DNA from: Denitratisoma sp. DHT3
Lineage (GTDB): Bacteria; Pseudomonadota; Gammaproteobacteria; Burkholderiales; Rhodocyclaceae
DNA: 64,000 nt
Assembly: GCF_007833355.1 (NCBI RefSeq)
Contig: NZ_CP020914.1
Span: 3,148,047-3,212,046 of the forward strand
Direction of reading: 5' to 3'
Shown here: positions 17,062 to 27,251 of the stretch, piece by piece
How the letters are laid out: each line of letters opens with the position of its first letter
Position numbering within the stretch: the first letter of the stretch is position 1
Made by a program: the position numbers and the translations under genes
The notes under the pieces: model-generated
Database searches by the model: none
What the model was told of the DNA's origin: nothing
What the model saw: only the letters and a program-made list of their open reading frames with translations

Positions 17062-18828
17062 ATGCACTTCCTGACCCAGCCGCCTCGCTTCCTGTTTTTC
17101 ACCGGCAAAGGGGGCGTCGGCAAGACCTCCATCGCCTGCGCAACGGCCGTGCAACTGGCGACCCAGGGCAAGCGTGTCCTGCTCGTCAGTACCGACCCGG
17201 CTTCCAACGTGGGGCAGGTTTTCGGAGAACGCATCGGAAACCACATCACGACGATTGCCGCCGTGCCGAATCTATGGGCACTGGAAATCGACCCGCAGGC
17301 AGCCGCGCAAGCGTACCGTGACCGCATAGTCGGCCCAGTGCGAGGCGTGTTGCCCGACGCGGTAGTGGATGGCATCGAAGAATCCCTGTCGGGTGCCTGC
17401 ACCACCGAGATCGCCGCCTTCGACGAGTTCACGGCCCTGCTGACCGATGCGGCGCTGACGCAGGATTACGCGCACATCATTTTCGACACAGCCCCTACCG
17501 GCCACACCATCCGCCTGCTGCAACTGCCGGGCGCATGGAGTGGCTTTCTGGAAGCAGGCAAAGGCGATGCGTCGTGCCTGGGGCCGCTGGCGGGCCTGGA
17601 AAAACAGCGCAGTCAGTACAAGGCTGCGGTAGATGCGTTGGCCGATCCCTTGCGCACTCGCCTGGTGCTGGTTGCCCGTGCGCAGCGCCCCACGCTGCGC
17701 GAGGCGGCCCGCACCCATGAAGAACTGGCCGCTATCGGCCTGTCACAGCAGTACCTGGTCATCAACGGCGTATTTCCTGCCAGCGAGGCCGAAACCGATA
17801 CGCTTGCCGCTGCCATCTACGAAAAAGAGCAGGCTACGCTGACCGCCATTCCGTCTGTCCTCCAGGCGTTGCCTCGGGATCAGATCGCGCTCAAGCCGTT
17901 CAACCTCGTGGGCCTCGACGCCCTGCGCCACCTGCTGGTCGATACCGACGCCATGTATGGCGCCGATGCCATCGAGCTGCCCGACCAGATCAATGCACCG
18001 GACTTGTCCGCCCTGGTCGATGAAGTCGCTGCCGATGGGCACGGTCTGGTCATGGTGATGGGCAAGGGGGGCGTGGGCAAGACCACGCTGGCCGCCGCCA
18101 TTGCCGTGGAGCTGGCGGGCCGGGGCCTGCCAGTGCATCTCACCACCTCCGACCCGGCTGCGCATCTGGCCGACACGCTGGAAGGTTCGCTTCCCAATCT
18201 GGCGCTCAGCCGCATCGACCCGCAGGAGGCCACGGCGCGCTATCGCCAGCATGTGATGGACACCAAGGGCGCGCAGCTCGATGCCGAAGGCCGCGCCTTG
18301 CTGGAAGAAGACCTGCGCTCGCCCTGCACCGAGGAAATCGCGGTGTTCCAGGCATTCTCCCGTGCCATCCGCGAAGGGGGCAGAAAGTTCGTGGTGATGG
18401 ACACCGCGCCCACGGGCCACACCTTGCTGCTGCTCGACGCCACCGGCGCATACCACCGCGATATCGCCCGGCAGATGGGTGAGACGGGCGTTCACTTCAC
18501 GACGCCGATGATGCAGTTGCAAGACCCGAAGCAGACCAAGGTGCTCATTGTCACCCTGGCCGAAACCACGCCCGTGCTGGAAGCGGCCAACCTGCAAGAC
18601 GACCTGCGCCGCGCGGGCATCGAGCCGTGGGCCTGGATCGTTAACAACAGCGTGGCGGCCGCACATCCGCATTCCCCGCTGCTGCGCCAGCGCGCACGCA
18701 ACGAGTTGCGGGAAATCGACGCCGTGGCCACACAACATGCCCGACGCCATGCTGTCGTGCCGCTTCTGACCGAAGAGCCGGTGGGAGTGGAGCGTCTGCG
18801 GGCTTTGGCAAACAGGAAAACCTCATGA
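17062..18828 (+). CDS. arsA: Arsenite efflux pump ATPase ArsA
   Basis: Cytoplasmic As(III)-stimulated ATPase that energises the arsenite permease; 588 residues, two homologous halves. P-loops GKGGVGKTS (residues 15-23) and GKGGVGKTT (334-342). Each half also has the DTAPTGHT switch motif. The three As(III)-binding cysteines match the E. coli plasmid R773 numbering exactly: Cys113, Cys172 and Cys422. The stop overlaps the next start by 4 bases (ATGA). Confidence 0.98.
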   Translation: MHFLTQPPRFLFFTGKGGVGKTSIACATAVQLATQGKRVLLVSTDPASNVGQVFGERIGNHITTIAAVPNLWALEIDPQAAAQAYRDRIVGPVRGVLPDAVVDGIEESLSGACTTEIAAFDEFTALLTDAALTQDYAHIIFDTAPTGHTIRLLQLPGAWSGFLEAGKGDASCLGPLAGLEKQRSQYKAAVDALADPLRTRLVLVARAQRPTLREAARTHEELAAIGLSQQYLVINGVFPASEAETDTLAAAIYEKEQATLTAIPSVLQALPRDQIALKPFNLVGLDALRHLLVDTDAMYGADAIELPDQINAPDLSALVDEVAADGHGLVMVMGKGGVGKTTLAAAIAVELAGRGLPVHLTTSDPAAHLADTLEGSLPNLALSRIDPQEATARYRQHVMDTKGAQLDAEGRALLEEDLRSPCTEEIAVFQAFSRAIREGGRKFVVMDTAPTGHTLLLLDATGAYHRDIARQMGETGVHFTTPMMQLQDPKQTKVLIVTLAETTPVLEAANLQDDLRRAGIEPWAWIVNNSVAAAHPHSPLLRQRARNELREIDAVATQHARRHAVVPLLTEEPVGVERLRALANRKTS

Positions 18829-19937
18829 ATCACGACAGCCCCCAAAGCGGGCATTCGATGCTGAACACGCCCTCGCGCCTGTCCTTCCTGGATCGCTATC
18901 TCACCGTCTGGATTTTCGCCGCGATGGCGCTGGGTGTTGCATTGGGCACGTTCTTCGACGGTTTGCCCGATGCGCTCAATGCGCTCTCGATCGGCACGAC
19001 CAACGTCCCGATCGCCATCGGCCTGATCCTGATGATGTACCCGCCGCTGGCCAAGGTGCGCTACGAGACGCTGCACGAGGTCTTCGCCGACCGGCGCGTG
19101 CTGCTGCTGTCACTGGTGCAGAACTGGATCATCGGGCCGGTGCTGATGTTCGTGCTGGCGGTGATTTTCCTACGCGACCAACCGGAATACATGACCGGCC
19201 TGATCCTGATTGGACTGGCACGCTGCATCGCTATGGTGCTTGTGTGGAACCAGTTGGCGCGTGGTGATAACCAGTACGTCGCGGGCCTGGTCGCCTTCAA
19301 TTCGATCTTCCAGATCCTGTTCTTCTCGACCTATGCCTGGTTCTTCCTGTCGGTGCTGCCGCCTGTGTTCGGCCTGCAAGGCAGCGTCATCGACGTGGGC
19401 TTTTGGACGATCACCGAGGCGGTACTGATTTACCTGGGCATCCCGTTCCTGGCCGGCTACCTGACCCGGCGCTCGCTGATTCGACGCAAGGGCCAGGACT
19501 GGTACGAGCGTGCATTCCTGCCGCGGATCAGTCCCATCACGCTGGCGGCGCTACTGTTCACCATCGTGGCCATGTTTAGCCTCAAAGGTGCCGACGTGGT
19601 GCGCCTGCCGATGGACGCGCTGAAGATTGCCGTGCCGCTGACACTCTACTTCGTGATCCAGTTCCTCATCAGTTTTTTCATGGGTCGGCTGATCCAGGCC
19701 GACTACCCACGCACCACCGCCATCGCCTTCACTGCCGCAGGCAACAACTTCGAGCTGGCCATCGCCGTGGCTATCGCGTCGTTCGGCCTGGCTTCGCCTG
19801 TCGCCTTCACCACGGTGATCGGGCCGCTGGTGGAAGTGCCGGTGCTCATCCTGCTGGTGCATGTCGCCTTGCGGCTGGGCCGCCGGTGGCGGCTCAAGGG
19901 CGCCAGCATGTATTCCGCCAACCCCACGAATCCCTGA
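18825..19937 (+). CDS. acr3: Arsenite efflux permease Acr3
   Basis: Inner-membrane As(III) exporter of the Acr3 (BART superfamily) type, not the unrelated ArsB; 370 residues, about ten transmembrane helices. Conserved Acr3 marks: [18 protein letters not shown] with the essential Cys in helix 4, and [13 protein letters not shown] with the essential Glu in helix 9, plus [16 protein letters not shown]. Translationally coupled to arsA. Pairing of arsDA with acr3 is known in several bacteria and is presumed to make an ATP-driven pump. Confidence 0.96.
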   Translation: MNHDSPQSGHSMLNTPSRLSFLDRYLTVWIFAAMALGVALGTFFDGLPDALNALSIGTTNVPIAIGLILMMYPPLAKVRYETLHEVFADRRVLLLSLVQNWIIGPVLMFVLAVIFLRDQPEYMTGLILIGLARCIAMVLVWNQLARGDNQYVAGLVAFNSIFQILFFSTYAWFFLSVLPPVFGLQGSVIDVGFWTITEAVLIYLGIPFLAGYLTRRSLIRRKGQDWYERAFLPRISPITLAALLFTIVAMFSLKGADVVRLPMDALKIAVPLTLYFVIQFLISFFMGRLIQADYPRTTAIAFTAAGNNFELAIAVAIASFGLASPVAFTTVIGPLVEVPVLILLVHVALRLGRRWRLKGASMYSANPTNP

Positions 19938-19951
19938 ACCGAGGCAATGGC

Positions 19952-20374
19952 ATGAGCCAGATCACCATCTATCACAACCCCGACTGCGGTACGTCGCGCA
20001 ACGTGCTGGGCTTGATTCGCAACAGCGGCGAAGAGCCGACCGTCATCGAATACTTGAAAACACCCCCCGACCGCGAGACGCTGAAAACGCTGATCGCCGC
20101 GATGGGCGTGCCAGTGCGTGCGGTGCTGCGCGAGAAAGGCGCACCTTATGCGGAATTGGGCCTGGATGATCCCAAGTGGAGCAACGAGCAGTTGATCGAC
20201 TTCATGCTCCAGCACCCCATCCTCATCAACCGCCCCATCGTGGTCACGCCGTTGGGCACACTGCTGTGCCGACCTTCGGAAGCGGTGCTGGACATCCTGC
20301 CCCAGCCGCAGCGCGGTGCATTCAGCAAGGAAGACGGCGAAGCCGTCGTGAATGCGGAAGGCCGCCGTGTCTGA
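19952..20374 (+). CDS. arsC: Arsenate reductase ArsC (glutaredoxin-coupled)
   Basis: Reduces As(V) to As(III) with glutathione and glutaredoxin so it can be exported; 140 residues as in R773 ArsC. Catalytic Cys12 in HNPDCGTSRN; the arginines in NRPIVVTPLGTLLCRPSE correspond to the arsenate-binding region. ATG 19952 starts MSQITIYHNPDCG, 14 bp after acr3. The gene's end overlaps the arsH fragment. Confidence 0.97.
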   Translation: MSQITIYHNPDCGTSRNVLGLIRNSGEEPTVIEYLKTPPDRETLKTLIAAMGVPVRAVLREKGAPYAELGLDDPKWSNEQLIDFMLQHPILINRPIVVTPLGTLLCRPSEAVLDILPQPQRGAFSKEDGEAVVNAEGRRV

Positions 20375-20630
20375 ATCCAGAATCGACCTGCCCAATATCG
20401 ACACCGCGCTGCTCCAGCAACCCGATGCCCAGCGGCTGATGGCGCCCGAGCGTGCCACCCACGCGCCGCGCTTCCTGCTGCTCTACGGCTCGCTGCGCGA
20501 ACGCTCGTTCAGCCGCCTGGCTGTCGAAGAAGCGGTGCGCATCCTGAGCGCGCTCGGCGGTGAGACACGGATGTTCAACCCCTCGGGCCTGCCGTTGGTG
20601 GATGACGCACCTCACGATCACCCAAAGGTT
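20352..20630 (+). pseudogene. arsH: arsH, truncated after the N-terminal third
   Basis: NADPH-dependent FMN reductase family gene for organoarsenical oxidation. About 93 codons remain: the family N-terminus LPNIDTALLQQPDAQRL, then RFLLLYGSLRERSFSRLAVEEA (FMN-binding GSLRERS) and MFNPSGLPLVDDAPHDHPKV. Homology stops at about 20630, where sequence from an opposite-strand integrase begins. The flavodoxin-like core is lost, so the product is surely inactive. The start may be GTG 20367 rather than ATG 20352. Confidence 0.85.
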
Positions 20631-21004
20631 AGGGATAGCCGTCCTGCGTGCTGGGCTTGTTGCGCTTCTTGGAGTAGTCCTCCAGAATTTCTTGCACAAC
20701 TCGGCCATCGTGGGCGCCTTGCGTGCCTCGGTCTTGGCACCGCCGGGGTCGCCGCCCCGGCGAACCTCGGCCAGCCAGTCCTGCGCCTTGACCCGTGCCT
20801 GTTCGACGGTCAGTTCCCCGTAAAGCCCCAGTGAGGGCTTGCGGGGTTGGCCGGAGTTCGTGCGGTACTGGAGCATGAACACCCGGCGGCCTGTCGGGGT
20901 AATCTTGCACAGGAAGCCGGGCACCACGGTATCCCGCAGTTCAACATCCTTGGCCTGGGGTTGGGCCGCCTCCACGGCGGTCTTGGTGAGCTTGTCTTTG
21001 CCAT
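20631..21004 (-). pseudogene. Tyrosine-type integrase, N-terminal fragment with two frameshifts
   Basis: N-terminal arm of a P4-like integrase, starting at ATG 21004 with SD AAGGAG. Expected residues appear only after a shift a few codons in: KDKLTKTAVEAAQPQ, then VVPGFLCKITPTGRRVFML, LGLYGELTVEQAR and DWLAEVRRGGDP. A second shift (one base missing at AAATTCTGGAGG, near 20687) moves to LEDYSKKRNKPSTQDGYP. The sequence then ends abruptly against truncated arsH. The whole catalytic domain (R-H-R-Y) is gone. Its start faces the chromosome, as expected for an integrase next to an att site. Confidence 0.8.
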
Positions 21005-21184
21005 GATGACTCCTTGGAACGACCCGGATTCCAGGAGCCAGATAGGAGCGGCGCGAGGGAGAACCGGGTCAAGTTTCAGAAAGCACCGGCATATGATGGA
21101 CGCGCGTAAGTTTTTGATAAACCTGCTGTATCGAGCTGCGGCGCAGTCTAGCGAACTACCGGGCTGGAGTCATGGTGAAATAAA
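21005..21184. other. Island edge, no gene seen
   Basis: About 180 bp between the integrase start and the ompW terminator. No gene or tRNA is visible. This is where an attachment site would be expected if the integrase fragment marks the island end, but no direct repeat with the other edge could be recognised. Confidence 0.35.
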
Positions 21185-21208
21185 AAACCCGAGCCAAGGC
21201 TCGGGTTT
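21185..21208 (-). terminator. Strong intrinsic terminator of ompW
   Basis: A perfect 11-bp stem AAACCCGAGCC / GGCTCGGGTTT with a 2-base core, followed on the minus strand by a T-rich run (TTTTTTATTT counted with the stem end). It is about 175 bases after the ompW stop, so the intervening dispersed repeat would be transcribed as 3' UTR. Confidence 0.85.
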
Positions 21209-21223
21209 GCTGACAATCTATAA

Positions 21224-21376
21224 AGCTTTTCCGCCGCGCCGCCTTTCCCACGATGGGGAAAAGCGGCACGCAGCGCCAGCCGCAATCCATCGGTGCTGCT
21301 ACAACGTTCCCTCAAACATCCGAGCGCCGCGAGCCGTATCGACCCCCCCCCGGAGGGGGGCGAAGGGGGGCGAGCC
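21224..21376 (+). repeat. Dispersed intergenic repeat, copy C
   Basis: Forward-orientation copy lying inside the 3' UTR of ompW. Blocks: AGCTTTTCCGCCGCGCC, ATGGGGAAAAGCGGCACGC, CATCGGTGCTGCTACAACG, GAGCGCCGCGAGCCGTATCG, CCCCCCCCCGGAGGGGGG, GGGGGGCGAGCC. It contains CCCACGATGGGGAAAAGC in place of CGCAAGGAAAAGC of copy B, as does copy E, suggesting two subtypes. Confidence 0.85.
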
Positions 21377-21381
21377 TAAAA

Positions 21382-22008
21382 TTAGAAGCGGAAGCCGTAG
21401 CCGATGCCGAACAGGATCGGGTCCAGATTCACCTTGCCCAGCTTGGTGCCGTTCAGTTTCACGTCGGAGGCGATGTAGACCTTCTTCAGGTCGACGTTGA
21501 TGAAGCTGTTGGCGCCGATCTTGTAGTCGAAACCCAGTTGCAGCGCACCGCCCCAGCTGTCGTTCTCGATGCTCAGGGGGACGACCTTGTTCACCTTCTT
21601 GGAGGAGATCGAGGTGTAGTTGACGCCCGCGCCCACGTAGGGACGGAAGTTGGCGTCGGGCATGAAGTGGTACTGCAACGTCAGCGTCGGCGGCAGGGCG
21701 TCGAAGGAACCGAGGTTGCCGAGGGTCTTCGAGGTGACGTCGAGTTTTTGCGGATAGGTGAGAATCAGCTCGGCAGCGATGTTCTTGGTGAAGAAGTAGG
21801 TGAAATCCACCTCTGGAATGGCCTTGTCCTTCACATAAACATCACTCTTTGACAGACCGAGCACACCGGCGTCGGACCAGTCCTTGACGGGCTGGATGTC
21901 GACGGCGCGAACGCGGAACATCCAGTTTCCTTCCTCTTGGCCGGCGATCGCGGAGGAACTGCCAAGAGCAGCAGCAATTGCCAGAGTAAAAAGCTTGGTT
22001 TTTTTCAT
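21382..22008 (-). CDS. ompW: Outer membrane protein OmpW
   Basis: Eight-stranded outer-membrane beta-barrel porin of the OmpW family, 208 residues before processing. Signal peptide MKKTKLFTLAIAAALGSSSAIA is followed by GQEEGNWMFRVRAVDI. Family features: VDFTYFFTKNIAAELIL, LPPTLTLQYHF, FRPYVGAGVNYT and a C-terminal aromatic residue (GYGFRF) for barrel assembly. I chose the second of two tandem ATGs (22008) because GGAG lies 6 bases upstream. An FNR-type site and matching -10 lie upstream, in line with anaerobic control known for E. coli ompW. Confidence 0.94.
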   Translation of the reverse strand: MKKTKLFTLAIAAALGSSSAIAGQEEGNWMFRVRAVDIQPVKDWSDAGVLGLSKSDVYVKDKAIPEVDFTYFFTKNIAAELILTYPQKLDVTSKTLGNLGSFDALPPTLTLQYHFMPDANFRPYVGAGVNYTSISSKKVNKVVPLSIENDSWGGALQLGFDYKIGANSFINVDLKKVYIASDVKLNGTKLGKVNLDPILFGIGYGFRF

Positions 22009-22052
22009 CATGCGCTCCGTTAGTAGAAAAACCATGTCAAAGACCATGGTTT

Positions 22053-22094
22053 ATTGTGCGTCGCAAGATGAAGGGTGTTCTTGATGTAAGTCAA
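22053..22094 (-). promoter_or_regulatory. FNR-dependent class II promoter of ompW
   Basis: FNR/ANR box at 22081-22094, read on the minus strand as TTGACTTACATCAA (consensus TTGATNNNNATCAA, 9 of 10 fixed bases). A -10-like CACAAT lies at 22058-22053. If transcription starts near 22046, the box is centred at about -41.5, the class II activation position. A 7-bp inverted repeat AACCATG / CATGGTT (22030-22051) follows in the leader. Confidence 0.75.
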
Positions 22095-22151
22095 ATTTGA
22101 TTCATATCATATTTCAGATGGAATGACGGATGATCAGGGGTGCGACGGGCG

Positions 22152-24908
22152 TCAGGAGCGCATGGGAATGCCGATTTCTTCGGCCAATTCGCGTACGGCG
22201 TTTTCGGCGGTACGGAAGTCGAAGTCATCGATCAACGCATTCAGGGCCGCCAGGCGCGCCGCCGGCAGCAAGGTCGATAGCCGCTTCAATACCGGTTCGG
22301 CGTTGTCCGGATTGTCCGTGTCCAACGCCTGCAAAAGTGCCATCAATAAAGGCGCCACCTGTTCCGCTGGCACTGGAGCGGTATCGATGGCGTGGTCCGG
22401 CACGGCCTCCGTGGGAGGGGCATAGCGTGCAATCGACCGCAGCGCGGTTTCCAGGGCGTGCCGCAGCTGGGAGAGCAGGTCGTCGGCGTCATGGCCCGCC
22501 TTCAGTGTTCGCTCGATTGCAGCGGCCTGGCGCGCCACATCGACCAACGCCAGATTCGCGGCGGCGCCCTTGAGCTTGTGCGCCTGCGCCGCGGCGGCAC
22601 CGGTGCCCGCGGTGCCCAGGATGTCCGCGAGGGTGCGGGCGCTGTCCGCGTATTCAGCGGCGAACTTTTGCAGAATCCTGCGGTACAGCGCCGGTTTGCG
22701 CCAGATTGACAAGCCTTGCCGGACATCGATTCCCGGCAATGTTTCCTCCCCGTCCCCGTCCCTTGCTCCGGCCGCCGGTGGCGCTTCCGCGCTCGATCCT
22801 CGTCGGGGTCGCGGCACGGGCGCGGCAACGGAAGGGGGCGGCAGCCATCGCAGCAGGGTGGTGTAGAGATGGTGGGGTTCCACGGGTTTGGCGATGAAGT
22901 CCGTCATGCCCGCTTCCGTACAGGCCTGGCGATCCTCGACGAAAACATTGGCGGTCATCGCCAGAATGGGCTTTTCTTCAAATCCGGGCAGATGGCGAAT
23001 GATGCGGGTCGCCTCCAGTCCGTCCATTTCCGGCATTTGCACGTCCATCAGGATCAGGTCGTAATGTCCGGTACGCGTCTTGTCCACGGCTTCACGGCCG
23101 TTTTCCGCGGTGTCGATCGAGAGCCCCGTTTCCTTGAGCAGGTGCCAAACCACATCGCGATTGGTGGCGACGTCGTCCACCACCAGAATTCTTGTGCCGG
23201 TATGGCGGGAAAGCTCGGCCAGAACGTCGGTTTCTTCCGCTCTCACCTTGGTCTCGATATCCAGCACGGTGCCTCGGCCATGCTGTAGACAGGCCGTAAA
23301 CCAGAAGGTCGAGCCTTTGCCGGGCTTGCTGTCCACGCCGGCGCCGCCGCCCATCAGGTGCGCCAGGTGCCGGGTGATGGCCAAGCCCAGGCCGGTGCCG
23401 CCATATTTCCGGGTGGTGGAGGAGTCCGTCTGTTCAAAGGCGACGAAGAGCTTGTCCAGCTTGTCGGCGGGAATGCCGATCCCGCTGTCTTCGACCTCGA
23501 AGCGAATTTTCAGGGCGTCGATTCCTTCTTCGAGGAGACGCGCCCGCATCGTGATGCCGCCGCGCTCGGTGAACTTGACGGCGTTGCTGGCGTAGTTGAG
23601 CAATGCCTGCCGGAGCCGCACCGGGTCGCCATGCAGCCAGGCGGGAACGTCGCCCACGTCCATTCTCAGTTCGAGTTGCTTCGTGCGCAGTTGACCGGCG
23701 AGTATGGAGCCGACATCGTCGAACAGCGCATCCAGATGGAAATCCGTCTGGTCGAGTTCCAGATGGCCCGCCTCGATCTTGGACAGATCGAGAATATCGT
23801 TGATGATGGACAGGAGATGCTGCGCGGCGGAATCGATTTTCTGCAACTGCGCGAACTGCTCCGAGGTCAGTCCATTGCGGCGCAGCACATGCGCGAATCC
23901 CAGGATGGCATTCATCGGCGTGCGGATTTCGTGGCTCATGTTGGCCAGAAAAGCGCTCTTGGCGCGATTGGCCTGCTCGGCTTCGGCCCTGGCTCTTTCC
24001 AGTTCCGCGGTGCGCTCCAATACCTTGAGCTCCAGATGCTGATTGAGTTCGGCCAGCGTTCGTTGCGTGGCCTTGATTTCGGTGATGTCCTCCTTGATGC
24101 CGAGGTAATTGACAATCTTGCCGTCCGGCCGGCGCACGGGCGAGGTATGGACCAACTCGACGTATTCGCTGCCGTCCTTGCGCCGGTTGATGAATTCGCC
24201 TTTCCACGCGTCGCCGCGGGTGAGATGCGCCCACATGTCCTCGTAGGTCGCCCTGGGGGTCTTGCCGGACTGCAACAGGCGCGGATTCTTGCCCCGGGCT
24301 TCGGCAAGCGTATAGCCGCTCGATTTCTCGAAGCTCGGATTGGCATATTCGATACGGCCGGCCAGGTCGGTGATGACGATGGTGTTGGGGCTTTGTTCGA
24401 CGGCCTGCATCAACCTGGACAACTGGGCATCGTGCCACCCTCGGTTGCCGATGTCGCCGATGTTGCGAACAACGGCCATGAAACCCGATTCCGTACCCTT
24501 CTTGTGCACCCGTTGAAGCAGGATCTCCACGGGAATGTCGTGTCCGCGCTTGTGGCGATGAACGGTCTCGAAGGTCAGTGCCGGCTGTGCGTCCTCGCGC
24601 AGCGGGCGTACCAGATCGATGAATCGTTCCCGGGTGAATTCCGGCGTGATGTCCAGCAGCGTCATCCGCGTCAGTTCCTCGGCGCCGTAGCCCAGCATTC
24701 GCACGCAGGCCGGATTGCAGAAGGTGAACCTCCCTTCCAGGTCGATTCCGTGAATCGCTTCGGAAACGGAATCCAGCAGCAGCCGGAACCGCTCCTCGCT
24801 TTCGATCAGCGCCTGCTCGGCCTGTCTGCGTTCGGGCTCGAAGCGGAAATGCATGGGTTGCGCGCCCCTCGAAATGGACGGTCTGGACCAGATTCCGCTC
24901 AAACCCAT
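22152..24908 (-). CDS. Hybrid sensor histidine kinase (PAS-PAS-HisKA-HATPase-REC-HPt)
   Basis: 918-residue soluble hybrid kinase with no transmembrane segment seen. Two PAS domains (about 37-150 and 163-280), a coiled coil (about 285-318), HisKA with phospho-acceptor His326 in [13 protein letters not shown], HATPase with NAVKFT, DSGIGIP and GTGLGLAI, a receiver with ILVVDD and phospho-Asp622 in [10 protein letters not shown], and a C-terminal HPt with His777 in [13 protein letters not shown]. All phosphorelay residues are present, so it can run His-Asp-His internally. Its start overlaps the upstream response-regulator stop by 10 bases. The signal is unknown. Confidence 0.92.
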   Translation of the reverse strand: MGLSGIWSRPSISRGAQPMHFRFEPERRQAEQALIESEERFRLLLDSVSEAIHGIDLEGRFTFCNPACVRMLGYGAEELTRMTLLDITPEFTRERFIDLVRPLREDAQPALTFETVHRHKRGHDIPVEILLQRVHKKGTESGFMAVVRNIGDIGNRGWHDAQLSRLMQAVEQSPNTIVITDLAGRIEYANPSFEKSSGYTLAEARGKNPRLLQSGKTPRATYEDMWAHLTRGDAWKGEFINRRKDGSEYVELVHTSPVRRPDGKIVNYLGIKEDITEIKATQRTLAELNQHLELKVLERTAELERARAEAEQANRAKSAFLANMSHEIRTPMNAILGFAHVLRRNGLTSEQFAQLQKIDSAAQHLLSIINDILDLSKIEAGHLELDQTDFHLDALFDDVGSILAGQLRTKQLELRMDVGDVPAWLHGDPVRLRQALLNYASNAVKFTERGGITMRARLLEEGIDALKIRFEVEDSGIGIPADKLDKLFVAFEQTDSSTTRKYGGTGLGLAITRHLAHLMGGGAGVDSKPGKGSTFWFTACLQHGRGTVLDIETKVRAEETDVLAELSRHTGTRILVVDDVATNRDVVWHLLKETGLSIDTAENGREAVDKTRTGHYDLILMDVQMPEMDGLEATRIIRHLPGFEEKPILAMTANVFVEDRQACTEAGMTDFIAKPVEPHHLYTTLLRWLPPPSVAAPVPRPRRGSSAEAPPAAGARDGDGEETLPGIDVRQGLSIWRKPALYRRILQKFAAEYADSARTLADILGTAGTGAAAAQAHKLKGAAANLALVDVARQAAAIERTLKAGHDADDLLSQLRHALETALRSIARYAPPTEAVPDHAIDTAPVPAEQVAPLLMALLQALDTDNPDNAEPVLKRLSTLLPAARLAALNALIDDFDFRTAENAVRELAEEIGIPMRS

Positions 24909-26092
24909 ACCTCGGTCGTCGTGACTTCTTCCGCATCGGTCTCGATCACGGTGTCGCCGGCTTTGTTCAGGCCATCGAGGATCCGTTCGAATTGCCCTTC
25001 CAGTTCGAGACCGGCGGCAAACAGCGCCAGGACCTTGTCGGTCGAGGAGCGAACGAGGTCGCTGATCATCTGTTCCTGATCCTGCGTCAGGCCGAGCTTG
25101 TAATACTCGTTTTCGAGGTTTTCCACCATGAGGCCAAGCTCGCGGCGGGCTTCCAGTTGCTGATGGCGATACTGCTCCCTCAGCATCGTCACCGCGGTGC
25201 GGCTGTGATGCGTGAGCGCCTGCACTTCCCGCGCCTGGCCGATGATGCCCTGGCGGATGGCGATGGATTCGATGGCGGCATCCGCGGCCTCCGCCACCAC
25301 GGCGACGTAGTCGCGGATGCGGCCGGCGAGCACTTCGTCCTGAAGCGGCATGTTGGCGACGAAAATCGAGATCCGTTCGTAATTGACGATCAACCGGCTG
25401 CGAAACTGGAAGATCCGCTCCATCGAACGCGACTGATCGAGGATGGATTGTTCGAGCGGGCTCGCGGGCCCGGACTGCTTCAGGGTCAGGCTTGCATGGG
25501 CCGTGCGCAACTGCGCCACGCTGTCGTAGCCATAGGGCGCGAGCATCGCGATCACCCGCTTGCCCAATGATTCGAGGCTGTGGCTGCCCAGCAGACTGCG
25601 CAGATACTTCTGTATCGACCCCATTTCATCGAGACTGGTCAGGGCCAGTGATGACATTTCCTCCGCAGCGGTCAGGTCGTGCCTGAGCGTCAGCAGGTTT
25701 TTCCGGGCACGCATGGCAAGCGCCACCTTGCGGACGAGTTCCTCCGGCACCAGGGGCTTGGTGATGAAGTCGTTGCCGCCCGCGTCGTAGCTGGCGAGAC
25801 GGGAGTCGAGATCGTTGTGGCTCGAAACGAACATGATCTGGACCTCGGCATGGCCTGCCGCGCGAATGCGCCGGCATACCTCGTAACCGTTCATGCCGCC
25901 CATTTCGATATCGAGCAACAGCAGATCCGGCAGCGCTTCGCCGCCCTCGGCGTATCGCGCCAGGCATTCCTCGCCGGAGACGCACTCGGCGGGCTGGAAA
26001 CCGGCACCTTCGTCCTGCAAGGCCGCCACGACAGCCATGCGGCAAATTTCGTCGTCGTCGATGATGCAGATGTGAAATTGACCGTCATTCAT
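24899..26092 (-). CDS. Response regulator with uncharacterised helical output domain
   Basis: 397 residues. N-terminal receiver (about 1-125): [11 protein letters not shown], phospho-Asp61 in [12 protein letters not shown], and the conserved Lys in [11 protein letters not shown]. After it comes a long mostly helical region (about 145-397) with no DNA-binding, GGDEF, EAL or HD motif that I recognise; segments such as [19 protein letters not shown] and [18 protein letters not shown] suggest coiled-coil helices. I chose ATG 26092 ([15 protein letters not shown]). Second gene of a three-gene operon; likely a phosphorelay partner of the downstream hybrid kinase. Confidence 0.85.
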   Translation of the reverse strand: MNDGQFHICIIDDDEICRMAVVAALQDEGAGFQPAECVSGEECLARYAEGGEALPDLLLLDIEMGGMNGYEVCRRIRAAGHAEVQIMFVSSHNDLDSRLASYDAGGNDFITKPLVPEELVRKVALAMRARKNLLTLRHDLTAAEEMSSLALTSLDEMGSIQKYLRSLLGSHSLESLGKRVIAMLAPYGYDSVAQLRTAHASLTLKQSGPASPLEQSILDQSRSMERIFQFRSRLIVNYERISIFVANMPLQDEVLAGRIRDYVAVVAEAADAAIESIAIRQGIIGQAREVQALTHHSRTAVTMLREQYRHQQLEARRELGLMVENLENEYYKLGLTQDQEQMISDLVRSSTDKVLALFAAGLELEGQFERILDGLNKAGDTVIETDAEEVTTTEVWV

Positions 26093-26144
26093 GGCGGCAT
26101 CCGATAAAGGTTGATCGTGGGGTCTTCGATGGACAACAAGAAAC

Positions 26145-27149
26145 TCAGGCCGTGCGGTGCTGCAACCGCGACTCGCGCGCGCCCCATTCATCTTTGATGG
26201 CGAGAATCCGCGGCGTGATATCCACGAAGAGATTCATCAGACGCGGCTCGAAATGCGTGCCCGTCTCGGCAATCATGGTTTCGAAGACGCGATCGACATG
26301 CCACGCCTCCTTGTAGGGACGTCTCATGGTCAGCGCATCGAAAACGTCCGCGATTGCGACGATGCGTGCCACTTCCGGAATGGCCTCTCCGGCCAGATGC
26401 CGCGGGTAGCCGTTGCCGTCCCATTTCTCGTGATGGCAGTGCACGATCGTCGCCGCCAGTTGAAGGATGGGCACCTGGCTTCGAGACAGGATTTTGTGGC
26501 CGATGGTGGAGTGGGTCTGCATGGTGCTCCACTCCTCTGCATCCAGCTTTCCGGGTTTGCACAGGATGGCGTCGGGAATGCCGATCTTGCCGATATCGTG
26601 CATCGGCGCCGCGAGCCTGATGTGTTCGCAACTCGTTTCGTCCCAGCCGGATGCAGACGCCAGTTCCGCGCTGTAGGCGGCCATGCGCCAGATGTGGAGT
26701 CCCGTATGGCTGTCCTTGAATTCTCCGGCCTGGCCCAGCATGTTGATGGCGTCGAGATAGCTTTGCTCCAGTTGTTTCGCGCTCACCAGAGAGATATGGG
26801 CGCGCACCCTGGCGCGGACGATGACGGGAGATATCGGCTTGGTGATGTAATCCACCGCGCCCGCCGAAAATCCGGTCGTTTCGTCGCCCACTTCCGACAG
26901 GCCGGTGACGAAGATCACCGGAATATTCGCGCTCTCCGGATTTTCCTTGAGCTTGCGGCATACCGTGTAGCCGTCCATGTCCGGCATCAGGACGTCGAGC
27001 AGGATCAGGTCGGGGTGATGCTTGGCCGTTGCCGCCAGCGCCTCGCTGCCGCTGCGCGCGAAGACCAGTGAGTACTCCGCGGCAAGTACGCCACGCAGCA
27101 AGGCCAGATTGCCGGGCTCGTCATCGACGACCAGAATGGTGTAAGCCAT
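26145..27149 (-). CDS. RpfG-like response regulator with HD-GYP phosphodiesterase domain
   Basis: 334 residues. Receiver: ILVVDDEPGNL, phospho-Asp52 in LLDVLMPDMDG, Lys in YITKPISP. The HD-GYP domain (about 140-320) has MHDIGKIGIPD with the HD pair at 184-185 and HCHHEKWDGNGYP (239-249), so all metal and GYP residues for cyclic di-GMP hydrolysis are intact. First gene of the operon followed by a second response regulator and a hybrid kinase. Output is probably c-di-GMP lowering under control of the kinase. Confidence 0.93.
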   Translation of the reverse strand: MAYTILVVDDEPGNLALLRGVLAAEYSLVFARSGSEALAATAKHHPDLILLDVLMPDMDGYTVCRKLKENPESANIPVIFVTGLSEVGDETTGFSAGAVDYITKPISPVIVRARVRAHISLVSAKQLEQSYLDAINMLGQAGEFKDSHTGLHIWRMAAYSAELASASGWDETSCEHIRLAAPMHDIGKIGIPDAILCKPGKLDAEEWSTMQTHSTIGHKILSRSQVPILQLAATIVHCHHEKWDGNGYPRHLAGEAIPEVARIVAIADVFDALTMRRPYKEAWHVDRVFETMIAETGTHFEPRLMNLFVDITPRILAIKDEWGARESRLQHRTA

Positions 27150-27251
27150 GCGAACTCGTGAATGGACGATCGGCCGGTTCTATCGTGTTTGCCGCGCCGC
27201 GATCTCGCGGCGGTGCGGCGGACGGATCCTCCGCAGCGCGGCGCATGATGT

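Larger units (their letters stand above)
14415..21004. mobile_element. Eroded genomic island carrying an ars operon
   Basis: Region bounded by the group II intron remnant at the ribD stop and by the integrase fragment. It contains two ICE-backbone pseudogenes, the ars operon, and truncated arsI/arsH. All non-ars genes are broken. The exact attachment sites were not found; the limits given are those of the recognisable mobile parts. Confidence 0.65.

Noticed and set aside
20352..20834. Full-length ArsH-like protein of 160 residues
   Set aside because: Only residues up to about 93 are ArsH; the rest is the antisense of an integrase fragment.
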